Assembly: GCA_910591455.2 (NCBI GenBank)
Contig: OU342809.1
Span: forward strand, 1,581,501-1,645,500
DNA from: Pholis gunnellus
Lineage: Eukaryota > Chordata > Actinopteri > Perciformes > Pholidae
Direction: 5' to 3'
Length of the DNA: 64,000 nucleotides
Position numbers and translations under genes: made by a program. Below, piece by piece: positions 1 through 17,563 of this stretch. Every line of letters begins with the position of its first letter. Positions within the stretch are counted from its first letter, which is position 1. The notes beneath the pieces are model-generated. The model was given only the letters and a program-made list of their open reading frames with translations, was not told where the DNA came from and searched no databases.

Positions 1-804
1 CTTGTTTCCCTCACAGAGCAGAAGCTGTGATCAGCTGGGATGGAAGACGCTCCATTGAGGTGTTGGCACCATGAACTGCATTGGACCGGCTCTCCTCCAC
101 CTCTGAATCCGCCTCTTATCTCTCTGTTTGATTTCCATTCAGCTGAACCAACTCCAGTTCAATTACCACAATGTCCCCAGTTTGTCCCGGATCCATGGCG
201 GCTCTGCGGCGCCATGGTAACAGAACGACATCTTGGATTTTAGCTAAACGTCTGCGATTACTCATTTTCTAAAGCGGTAAAGTTTTCAGAGGATTTCCTG
301 CGTCACAGGCCACCGTTGAGTTCAAACAGTCATTTCAGAACCTTATAAAAATGTACTTTCAGATAAATAATACATAAGGGTCAGCAATGTGTTTTCATTT
401 AACATGATTAGTGCACATACAGAGAAAGCATCATTCATGAGGTTTCTTTGCTCTTCTTTTATTATATTATTGAACCAACAGACGTGGCTCAATATTAGCC
501 CTTCGTTGCCTCTATTGATTCATGTTAATAAAGCCAGTGTGGCAGCAGCCGGTAGCTCTTCATCACACAGTTCATTTTCACCAGGTGTGTGTGTGTGTGT
601 GTGTGTGTAGCCAGAAGGTGAACAGGACGGGATTATGGTTCTGTGTTAGCACAGCTTTATGACTCCGTGGTGATAAAGTGATAATCAAACTCTTCACAAT
701 TTCCTGAGACTAAGATTAGCTCTGAACAACAACTACATATGAAGCTGTACAGCTGGTTAGCGCTGCTTCAGGTTAGCAACACGCTTCATGGAAGCCTGCC
801 CATC

Positions 805-880
805 TGTGTAGCAGCTAGTTTAGCTGCTAGCTGTGTAGCAGCTAGTTTAGCGGCTAGCTGTGTAGCAGCTAGTTTAGCTG
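805..880. repeat. 27-bp tandem repeat, about 2.8 copies
   Basis: The unit GTGTAGCAGCTAGTTTAGC plus 8 bp repeats almost perfectly. It contains AGCAGCTAGTTTAGCTGCT, a near-perfect palindrome, so each unit can fold back on itself. Confidence 0.85.
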
Positions 881-1367
881 CTACACTTCCTGCAGATGAA
901 ACACTTTGGTTTACAGTTACCTAATAATGTCAAGTCCAACAGATTCATAAATATTTGTGTTACAGCTGGATAAATATGTTTGAGCTCCTCATGTACAAAT
1001 ATTTGTTGGTTTAAAAGAAGAAGAAAAAAAATGACAGTTGACAACATGTATGTGTACATTAGTGGCTCTTTGTACATGAAAACATGTTGCTATAAGTGTT
1101 TTAATAAGGAATCCTGTATAACTGCAGATACAGAATCATTTGGCTTCTCTGTAGTTTCTGCTGCTGTTGGTGCTTTTGTGTTTTGTCCTCAGTGCTAAAT
1201 GTATTTCAGTGTGGAAGTAGTAAAAGTATTTTTCATAAAATAGATGCGTGAGCTTTGTGTGTGCAGCGATATTATTATTCTGCGTGAATGTGTGCAGTAA
1301 TGCTTTAATTCAGTAGTTCTTCCTCTTTTAAAGGTTGGAACAAAGGTCAGGTTTGGTAGGAATGTAG

Positions 1368-1410
1368 TGTTTGTTTGTTTGTTTGTTTGTTTGTTTGTTT
1401 GTTTGTTTGT
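1368..1410. repeat. (GTTT)n microsatellite
   Basis: About ten GTTT units in a row. Short ORFs on both strands here are only translations of the repeat. Confidence 0.95.
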
Positions 1411-1664
1411 GGGGCAGAATTACGGAAACACTAACGGCCCAGTTTTCTTGGAACAAGATGTTACATTTACATTTAGGAGCAGATTCAAACCACGAGGCAG
1501 ATCCCCAAAAACTCCCTCTGCTATCAGCTGAGTTTGGTCCACAGACAATATAGAACACATAAATATGAATTGCATTATAAAATACATTACAATGCAGAAC
1601 CAGTCGACACCGTACATAAGAATACGATATAAAATGCATATATGGTGATATTTAAAAGAATGAG

Positions 1665-1667
<3 letters not shown>

Positions 1668-1707
<40 letters not shown>
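1668..1707. repeat. (TA)n microsatellite
   Basis: About 20 uninterrupted TA units, followed by a short GATA run. Confidence 0.95.
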
Positions 1708-1709
<2 letters not shown>

Positions 1710-2125
1710 TAGATGATGTGAAAGACAATTTAACAACTCATATAAAGTGAAACACAAATATTAAAAACTAGCATCCGCTGAGACCAATACCCTCCAAAAA
1801 GCCCGTTCACCAAATTTAAATGAAATTTAAGACGGTAGTTGTTCCGTAATCCAGAAACATAACCTCCTTTACGGAGATAATAAAGCAAACAATCAAGCTA
1901 CTATAAAAAGTTAAATCATATGACAACGCTGTAATTAAAGAATAACTTTCCACTCAGGCTGTAAATGATATTTTATTATATTGTCTGTGTTTTGATTGAA
2001 TCAGTGGAGGCCTCACTTGTAGATCAAGTCACAATCAAACAGTGGATCACATGTTGACTGAAGGGAAGTGTTATTGATTCATTAGAGCCAAAACAACCTT
2101 TGACACAGGTCTGTTTGCGCAGTGC

Positions 2126-2245
2126 ATGCTGGGTAAGTGGCTTTTGAGCAGTGGGCGTGTGCACAGCGATGGTGCAACTGGTTGGACTGGCTTATTGTGG
2201 GAAGTGAACCGTGCAGCAGCAGCAGAGAGGCGCGCTCACACAGAG
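2126..2245 (+). promoter_or_regulatory. Possible 5'-untranslated first exon of urah
   Basis: A locally GC-richer stretch ends in CACAGAG followed by GTAAGG, a good splice donor at 2246. The urah coding exon begins at 4331, straight after a splice acceptor, so a non-coding upstream exon is expected. This is the best candidate seen, but only by inference: no transcript evidence and no conserved protein support it. Confidence 0.25.
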
Positions 2246-2249
2246 GTAA

Positions 2250-3227
2250 GGCTGCTTTCACCACTAACTACACCAAAACTCACCGAGACACAAGTTTTCT
2301 TTCACAATACTTGCGTTTTAATTTTATGAATACTTACAAAGCTAGTGTTTTTGTCCATGGCTAGTTCAGCCACGATCAACAGCTGAGCTTCAACTCTTCA
2401 TCTTCGTCCTGGTTTCTCTCGTGGTCTCTTGTTTTGCACAAAAACGTCACATTTTAATAAGAAATATCTGCGCTTCCTTCGATGTCCTTAATAAATAGAA
2501 TGTAAGGAAATGCCAGGCTCACGTTCACGTGGCAGATTGATAACTCATAATTGCTCGGTGATCATGAGAATTTGGGAAAAACACAGTGAGAGTCAAGGGT
2601 CAAATGGATGAAAGTCCTTCAGCTCAGAGCTTTAACCTGCTGCTTCACTATTGAGTGTTTAAAATAAATGACTCGAAATAGATTAAACAAATTCCTGCGA
2701 CATGATTCAAATATGTGTAAATAATATAATCTTAACTAATTTAAATATTCATTTGGATAATCTGATGCATTTCTGTTTCTAAAGTGTTTTTACTGCGAAG
2801 TTGATTTCCTTATTGACAAAATGTAATGAACTGGTTAAATATTAGCAGAAAATACAGAACACATGAAGGTTGCATAACACACACACACACACAAATAATA
2901 AGATTAAAGGACAATTAAGTTGCAAAAAAGTATTTTTGGGCCTCATGGCGTCACATGACGGACACAGAAGTTGTGTTTTCTCACTGGATTTTAGGAGGCA
3001 GGACTCGTCACGTACGTTTGTGCACCAATCAGGATTTTTCTATATTTGAATCAAAATGTGATGCCCGTTGGTGGATTGTTGGTTGTTTCTGAATCAAGTC
3101 TGATTAAATCAGACCCTCACAGTCCCGATGAAGCAGGCTAGCTGCGTTTTTTTCCCCGTTAAATTCATCTAAACTTAAACCTAAAGATACTTTATTTGGA
3201 TTTGGATTGCTGCCTTGTAGTCATGAA
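2250..3227. other. Non-coding, probable long first intron of urah
   Basis: AT-rich sequence with a short (CA)n at 2878-2892 and no ORF resembling a protein. It is intronic if the 2126-2245 exon is real, otherwise intergenic. Confidence 0.4.
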
Positions 3228-3555
3228 TATTTAAAGCTGCAGTATGTAAGATGTGGCTCCATCTAGCGGTGAGGTTGCAGATTGCAACCAACTGAAACTT
3301 GTGAAAACGTTATGGCCCCATCTAGAGTCAGCGTGTGGTTTGTCCGTTCAGGGCTACTGTAGAAAAACATGGCGGACTCCGTCTCCGTATCTAGATAAAA
3401 ACGGCTCGATCTAAGGTAACGAAAACACAAAGATTCTTATATTCAGGTGATTATAAACTAAAGAAAACACACATATTAATATTTGATTTGATTTCTGCCA
3501 ATCAACCCCCGAAATGACATTCTACATTTAATGTTATTGAGAGGAACTTTAAATG
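3228..3555. mobile_element. Short MITE-like element with TTTAAAG ends
   Basis: The unit starts TTAAAGCTGCAGTATGTAAG, carries CCATCTAGCGGTGAGG and CTACTGTAGAAAAACATGGC inside, and ends with AACTTTAAA, the reverse of its start. The same internal blocks occur at 48577-48640 and 49889-50084, so it is a dispersed family. It has no coding capacity. TTAA-type ends suggest a piggyBac-like target, which is inference. Confidence 0.6.
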
Positions 3556-3694
3556 ATTTAAAATACACTTTAATCTAAGTTGTTATGTTTTAACTGAAAC
3601 TTCTTAGTGAGTCAGTAATTGTCATATATTGTTCCGTATTGTGGTGTCATGAAGCCCATGAGACTGCCAATATAACTGTAGGTCCTACAGGTAA

Positions 3695-4330
3695 AGCTGT
3701 CCACCTGTCCTCACCTGTCTCCTCACCTCACCTCTCCTCACCTGTCCTCACCTGTCCTCTCCTTACCTGTCCTCACCTGTCCTCTCCTCTCCTCACCTGT
3801 CTCCTCACCTGTCTCCTCACCTGTCCTCACCTCTCCTCACCTGTCTCCTCACCTCTCCTCACCTGTCCTCACCTCTCCTCACCTGTTTCCTCACCTGTCC
3901 TCACCTCTCCTGTCCTCACCTCACCTGTCCTCACCTGTCCTCACCTCTCCTCACCTGTCTCCTCACCTCTCCTCACCTGTCTCCTCACCTCTCCTCACCT
4001 GTCCTCACCTCTCCTCACCTGTTTCCTCACCTGTCCTCACCTCACCTGTCCTCACCTGTCCTCACCTCTCCTCACCTGTTTCCTCACCTGTCCTCACCTC
4101 TCCTGTCCTCACCTCACCTCTCCTCACCTCACCTCACCTCTCCTCACCTCTCCTCACCTGTCCTCTCCTCTCCTGTCCTCACCTCACCTCTCCTCTCCTC
4201 ACCTGTCCTCACCTGTCCTCTCCTCACCTGTCTCCTCACCTGTCTCCCCACCTGTCTCCTCATCTGTCTCCTCACCTGTCCCCACCTGTCTCCTCACCTG
4301 TCCCCACCTGTCTCCTCACCTGTCCTGCAG
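3695..4330. repeat. Pyrimidine minisatellite ending at the urah splice acceptor
   Basis: About 635 bp of variants of CTCACCTGTCCT and CTCACCTCTC, almost all C and T on the + strand. The array runs into CTGCAG at 4325-4330, the acceptor of the first urah coding exon, and so supplies its polypyrimidine tract. Every CTCACCTG unit is an E-box (CACCTG) and, read on the minus strand, a perfect CAGGTGAG splice donor. The 240-residue + strand ORF across it is a repeat translation. Confidence 0.9.
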
Positions 4331-4333
4331 ACC

Positions 4334-5851
4334 ATGGCGGCAGCAGAGTCCAGCCCTCTGACCACTCACGTGCTGAACACAGGGGACGGCGTCCCGGCAG
4401 CCCGGATGGCCCTCAGCCTGCACCGGCTGGACGCCAAGCTGATGATCTGGAGCATGCTGAGTGTTGGGTAGGTGGGGGTTCGAACCCGCGGACAAAATAC
4501 ATCATTGCAGTAAAACTTTGAACTAATAGATATCACCATGAAACTTCACCTGTTCATTACTTACATTAAGACAATATGTTATTGTATTACAAGTTTTCTG
4601 ACATGTTATGTTTAAATATGCAAATGAGGCATTATGTAATGGTAACTTTTGTTGAATTTAGTAGAAATCTACAGACACAAACAGACAAAGTAGTAAAATA
4701 AATGTTTTATTTCCACGAGTCTGAATAAATGTTTTATTTCCACGAGTCTGAAAGAAGACAAGTTATGGAAGAAAAATAGAACAAAATCACCATAAAAACA
4801 TTGTTTTTCTGGGTTTTCTCTCCTTCATGATTTTTGCAGGACAACAAACGAAGACGGCCGCTGCTCAGGACTCATCGGCCGAGAAGCGTTCGGCCCCGGA
4901 ATGTACAAGCTCCGCTTTGAGACGGGTTCATACTGGGAGAGTCTGGGCCAGAACTCCTTTTACCCGTATGTGGAGGTGAGCTCCAGGATGCTGCGTATGA
5001 TCAACACACACGTTTCATTTCAGGCGCTCGTCCTTAAAATGATCAGATTTTAATACTCGCGGGCAGTTTAACAGCAGCAGGGACCTCGTCTCTCTCGGGA
5101 CTGTGACGCTCGTTGTTGTTGTTTTATATTTCAGGTGATTATAAAAGTGTTTATGTGATAAACTCTATGAAAGTTATTTAAGCTATAGAAAGGCCTGGGA
5201 CTTGTCTCAGTGTTTATTTATTTCTGCAGATGTCAGCACTCTTTCCTGTGAGGAGTCCCGCAGGTTTATGAAAACACTTCAGATGTTACCAGATTATCAC
5301 CACAAGGTGTCGCCAAATCAGACAAATCCTCAGGAATTAAAGGGACAGTTCAGCCCCAAATAAATAAAATACAAACATTTGCATAAATGGAACTCAAGTA
5401 AGAGCAAAGAAGATTGTTTATCTTTGATTTTGGGGTGAACTGTCCCTTTAAACATGTTTTTGTTGTCAACAGTTTAAACGACAGTAACGTGTCATCGTCA
5501 TAATAAATAACAACATGGATTTATTTCTGCAGATTTCCATTTAGAACTAAAGATAATTTATTATTTGTCAATGCACAAAATCCACAATATCAATGTAATT
5601 GTTAAAAAATGTATCAAACAAACACAAGACTTTCACACAGCCTGTGTATGTTAAGTTGTTCTTTACGTAGTTTTATTTAAAGCCCAAACATGATGTTTTA
5701 TCTCAACATATATACGTGTTTTAGTTTGAATTCACACCATTAAATGAGTGTTTATTGTGACCTGTGGACCAAGTGTCATACGAGCTGGGATGAGAACGTG
5801 TTTAATATTAATTTGATTTGTCATCAACTTTGTAGATATCTGTTTGTATTT

Positions 5852-5912
<61 letters not shown>

Positions 5913-6004
5913 AGGTTGTGTTTAACATCACTGAGCCGGAGCAGAGGGTCCACCTCCCTCTGCTGATGAGTCGGTTCTCTTACAGCACCTACAGAGGAAG
6001 CTGA
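4334..6004 (+). CDS. urah: 5-hydroxyisourate hydrolase (transthyretin-related)
   Basis: Hydrolyses 5-hydroxyisourate to OHCU in urate degradation, after uricase; the vertebrate enzyme is generally peroxisomal or cytosolic. Three coding exons with closed phase, 4334-4467, 4840-4975 and 5915-6004, give 119 residues, typical of the family core. The start ACCATGG is a strong Kozak context just after an acceptor at 4330; a missing upstream exon with a targeting extension cannot be excluded. Catalytic residues are present: His12 in LTTHVLN, Arg52 in EDGRC, His103 in RVHLPLL and the C-terminal YRGS (116-119) that separates true HIU hydrolases from transthyretin. No C-terminal peroxisome signal is seen. 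The neighbour afg3l1 lies 1.5 kb downstream on the same strand. Recalled zebrafish Urah matches closely, with an identical FSYSTYRGS end. Confidence 0.95.
4528..4705 (+). repeat. Dispersed repeat, copy 1 (inverted partner at 35375-35560)
   Basis: The block around ATGTTTAAATATGCAAATGA and GGCATTATGTAATG occurs in reverse complement in tdrd12 intron 8, with about 80 percent identity judged by eye over 180 bp. It is non-coding and in urah intron 1. A nearby 35-bp duplication (AATAAATGTTTTATTTCCAC) lies at about 4698-4750. Confidence 0.7.
5337..5452. mobile_element. Small inverted-repeat element (MITE-like)
   Basis: The left end TTAAAGGGACAGTTCAGCCC and right end GGGGTGAACTGTCCCTTTAA are inverted copies about 70 bp apart, inside urah intron 2. 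The AAAGGGACAGTTCACCCC terminus is common in teleost short inverted-repeat elements. The element is a fold-back with no ORF. Confidence 0.75.
5855..5910. repeat. (GT)n microsatellite against the urah exon 3 acceptor
   Basis: About 27 GT units run to four bases before the exon 3 boundary (CCAG at 5911-5914). The repeat thus replaces the usual polypyrimidine tract. Confidence 0.95.
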
Positions 6005-6046
6005 GAGCTCCGAGGACGAGCGGCTGCAGCTTCAACACTCCAGCGA

Positions 6047-6181
<135 letters not shown>

Positions 6182-6438
6182 CTTGGACTCATTCCAGCCT
6201 TTTTGTTTATTTTATTGTTTTGTTTTTTGCCTTTGAGTGAAATGAGTATTTTAAACCTGACTGATATTAAAAGTGTTACACAATCTGTCCAGTATAAGCA
6301 GCTGAAAACACAGCTGTAATAATTGGTTAATTCTATTTTTAAATTTTAGATTTGTTTTAATAATTATCTTAAGATGTTTGTTTCTCTCAGAAATGCCAAA
6401 CATTTGCTGGTTTCAGCTTCTTCGTTGTCTTTTATGAT

Positions 6439-6448
6439 AATAAATAAA
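6439..6448 (+). promoter_or_regulatory. Polyadenylation signals, probable end of urah
   Basis: Two overlapping AATAAA hexamers lie 435 bp after the stop codon, followed by a GT-rich stretch. Other AT-rich candidates lie downstream, so the position is inferred. Confidence 0.5.
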
Positions 6449-6449
6449 A

Positions 6450-7340
6450 GATCTAAAGGGTTTTGGACTGTTGATCGGATGAAACAAGTAATCTGAAGAC
6501 CGTACACTGAGATGTAGGATGTCTTTATGGATGTTTTCCGCTATTATTTAATTGTCATTTAGGTGCATTTCATAATTTTTTGTTATATATAAGAATAATT
6601 TACGTTTTAATACATTATTCTTATAATATTGAGAAAGAAAATAATAATCATCACATTATTAACAAATGAAAATAATCTCAATATGATAAGATTGTCCTCT
6701 TTTTTTGTACTTTGTATTCTTTATTGTTGTCTTACTTAGCCTATATTTACTTGTATTTCTTCTCACAAACTGAAACATGTATTTTTAATAATTTAAATAT
6801 ATTGTTCAACTGTTAAAACACGTAATTTTCATTATGTAATAATCAAATGTATCAATGGGAAAACGAACAGTCATTCCATGCTTTGATAACAAGTTACATG
6901 AGGGAAGAAGAATGCATCGGAGTAAAAAAAGTCTTTCTATCTCAGCCAATCACAGGTTTTCTGTGAGGACCCAGAGTCGTACTTTCTGATGCCTGAATGT
7001 AAATAAGTAATTTGAAAGAGAATTAAATCAATTACTTGTGTCACATTTGATATATATCATGTTCTGAAGTATATTCACTCATTATATGATCTGAATCTTT
7101 TATAGAGATAGTAAATATATTTAATTTTTGTAATAAAAGTCTTTCTATCTCAGCCAATCACAGAGAAGGTGTTCTGTGAGGACCCATAGTCGGCCTTTCT
7201 GAAGCCTGACTGTAAATAAGTAATTTAAAGATAATTAAATTGATTACTTGGGTCACATTTGATATAGATAATGTTTTATAGTATACTCGCCCATTTTATG
7301 ATCTTATTCTTTTTTAAACTTAATAAATCAATTTAATTGT
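6450..7340. other. urah-afg3l1 intergenic region with a tandem duplication
   Basis: AT-rich and gene-free. Two diverged copies of a block of about 175 bp lie at 6930-7105 and 7138-7312, both starting GTCTTTCTATCTCAGCCAAT. Each carries CAGCCAATCACAG, an NF-Y/CCAAT-box match, within 600 bp upstream of the afg3l1 start codon, so they may be promoter elements (inference). Confidence 0.6.
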
Positions 7341-7505
7341 ATAACAGTTCCCGTCAGGCACTCAGAGAGACGGTCTATGGAGCTTTTACATCACCCTCTC
7401 GTTGACATTTCACGCTGCTATTCAATAACACTTTGCTGGTGCAACGCGATGGAGTTCAAGGGAGGAAATTAAACCCCCAGAAGAAGCGTCGTGTTCACGG
7501 AGAGG

Positions 7506-15697
<8,192 letters not shown>

Positions 15698-15702
15698 ACC
15701 TC

Positions 15703-16212
15703 CCAGACATCATCCCAGACCACATCCCAGACCACATCCCAGACCCACATCCCAGACCCACATCCCAGACCACATCCCAGACCACATCCCAGACCACATC
15801 CCAGACCACATCCCAGACCCACATCCCAGACCACCTCCCAGACCACCTCCCAGACCACCTCCCAGACCACCTCCCAGACCACCTCCCAGACCACATCCCA
15901 GATCCACATCCCAGATCCACATCCCAGACCCACATCCCAGACCACATCCCAGACCACATCCCAGACCCACATCCCAGACCACATCCCAGACCACATCCCA
16001 GGCCACATCCCAGATCCACATCCCAGATCCACATCCCAGACCCACATCCCAGACCACATCCCAGACCCACATCCCAGACCACATCCCAGGCCACATCCCA
16101 GATCCACATCCCAGACCACATCCCAGACCACATCCCAGACCACATCCCAGATCCACATCCCAGACCACATCCCAGATCCACATCCCAGGCCACATCCCAG
16201 ATCCACATCCCA
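15703..16212. repeat. 12-bp minisatellite in the afg3l1 3' UTR
   Basis: About 40 units of CCCAGACCACAT with CCCAGATCCACAT and CCCAGACCCACAT variants, starting six bases after the stop codon TAG. The unit has few stop codons, giving ORFs of 170-300 residues in several frames; these are not genes. The tract would be transcribed in the afg3l1 message if the AATAAA at 16650 is the end. Confidence 0.95.
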
Positions 16213-17563
16213 GCTGCAAAAAACTCACCGCTGCTGACTCTGCAGATTGAATCCTCGTGGGCTCGGTTCAGGTCTCGGATTCCGGTCTGACGTGGATTTA
16301 TTGATCAACAGAATAATTTAAGAGCAGAAATGAAATGAAGTCATCAAATGAAGCTGCGATCGGTTCGGACCTGAAGACGCTCCGACCGTCGGCAACACGA
16401 GACTGTTTTTTTAATATTGTGACTGATTTTTCTTTTTTATTTATTTCATGAAAAGGAGTTTTTTGCTCCCCGACTGATGACGAGGAAGAAAACAGTCCGG
16501 AGAACTTTACTGCAGCCGAATTTCAAACGTTTTACAGGGTTCAATATTTACAGAATTGATGTGAACTTTTTATTTTGTTTAATTCTTTTTCTTTTATGAG
16601 CTGTAAACACGGTCGTGCTTCGCTCTGTTCAGCGTTCATGTCGCTGAATAATAAAAGCGCAGCGACGCCTCCGTCTTTACTGTCTTCTGTACAAACGCTC
16701 CACGCTGTAAAAAATGATGGTAAAGATTGTACGTGAAAGCTACGACAGGAAGCTGCTGCGTCACAACAAAACATGGAAGAAGAAGAAACGTTCCTCAAAC
16801 ATCGACACAAGTCATCGAGACTTCATTTAATGTTTCAATGTTTTTAATCAGCAGCTCCTCTGAGAGTTGAATTAAAGGAATTTAATCGGCTTTATTGTTC
16901 TAATTAACCCGACATGATTATCTTCTCTAAACACAAACGAGCCGTTCGGTTGTGTTTGGCGATAAACTGCTTTAATGAATTTATCTCCTAAAATAAGAAA
17001 TAAAACATGTGAAGTTGAGTTTTTGTGTCTTTGGTTAAAAACCAAACCAGCAGCTTCGTAACGAATATGAACTATTTAATGTTTAAACAGTGAAATATAA
17101 CTTCTGATTAAGATTTAGACTTATGAACTTCACAAACATTTAAAGACTCGTTCAAACTTAAACTGAAGTTCTTCTCCCACATTAATGACATAACTTAGTA
17201 TGAACTCAGTCTGTCATGCAGCTTCTAGATCTCGTCCACTGATTTCTGCAAATGTGTATTTAAAGCAGCTGATGATGATTAAAAAGAAAAAAGACGCCAC
17301 CGCCGCCTCACTCCTCCTTCTAATTTAAGAGTCTATTTCTGGAGATGCTGATGAAGTGAAAGTGTGGTTCCAGATGTGGGATTCGCTCTCTTCTTCCTCC
17401 TCCTCCTCCTCCTCCTCCTCCTCCTCCTCCTCCTAAATATCAGCCGGGGGGGGGGGGTAGAGAATATTTTGTCATGTGCCCTCGAAAAGCAACCGAAGCC
17501 GAGGAGATGATTTAGTTGTTGAGACGCAGCCGAGGAGTCAGAAGCACCGAGAGGTTCGTCAGG
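16213..17563. other. afg3l1 3' UTR, then fbln7 upstream region
   Basis: No ORF of interest. AATAAA at 16650-16655, about 950 bp after the stop, is a plausible afg3l1 polyadenylation signal. Closer to fbln7 lie a (TCC)n run at 17396-17434 and a 10-G run near 17447-17457, followed by the probable fbln7 5' UTR. Confidence 0.55.

Larger units (their letters stand above)
1..2080. other. Non-coding flank, no gene recognised
   Basis: No ORF here resembles a known protein and none is flanked by convincing splice sites in a consistent frame. The stretch holds a (GT)n run at 585-608, a 27-bp tandem repeat at 805-880, a (GTTT)n run, a (TA)n run and AT-rich unique sequence. It could be the 3' flank of a gene to the left or upstream sequence of urah. 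Confidence 0.5.

Noticed and set aside
1..250. Possible exon near the left edge (67-residue ORF)
   Set aside because: No family match and no splice signals in a consistent frame.
3639..4361. 240-residue + strand ORF rich in Ser, Leu, Thr and Pro
   Set aside because: It is the translation of the CTCACCTGTCCT minisatellite; the real urah start lies inside it in another frame.
15703..16212. CRISPR-like regular repeat
   Set aside because: The units are contiguous with no unique spacers, in an animal genome: a minisatellite.
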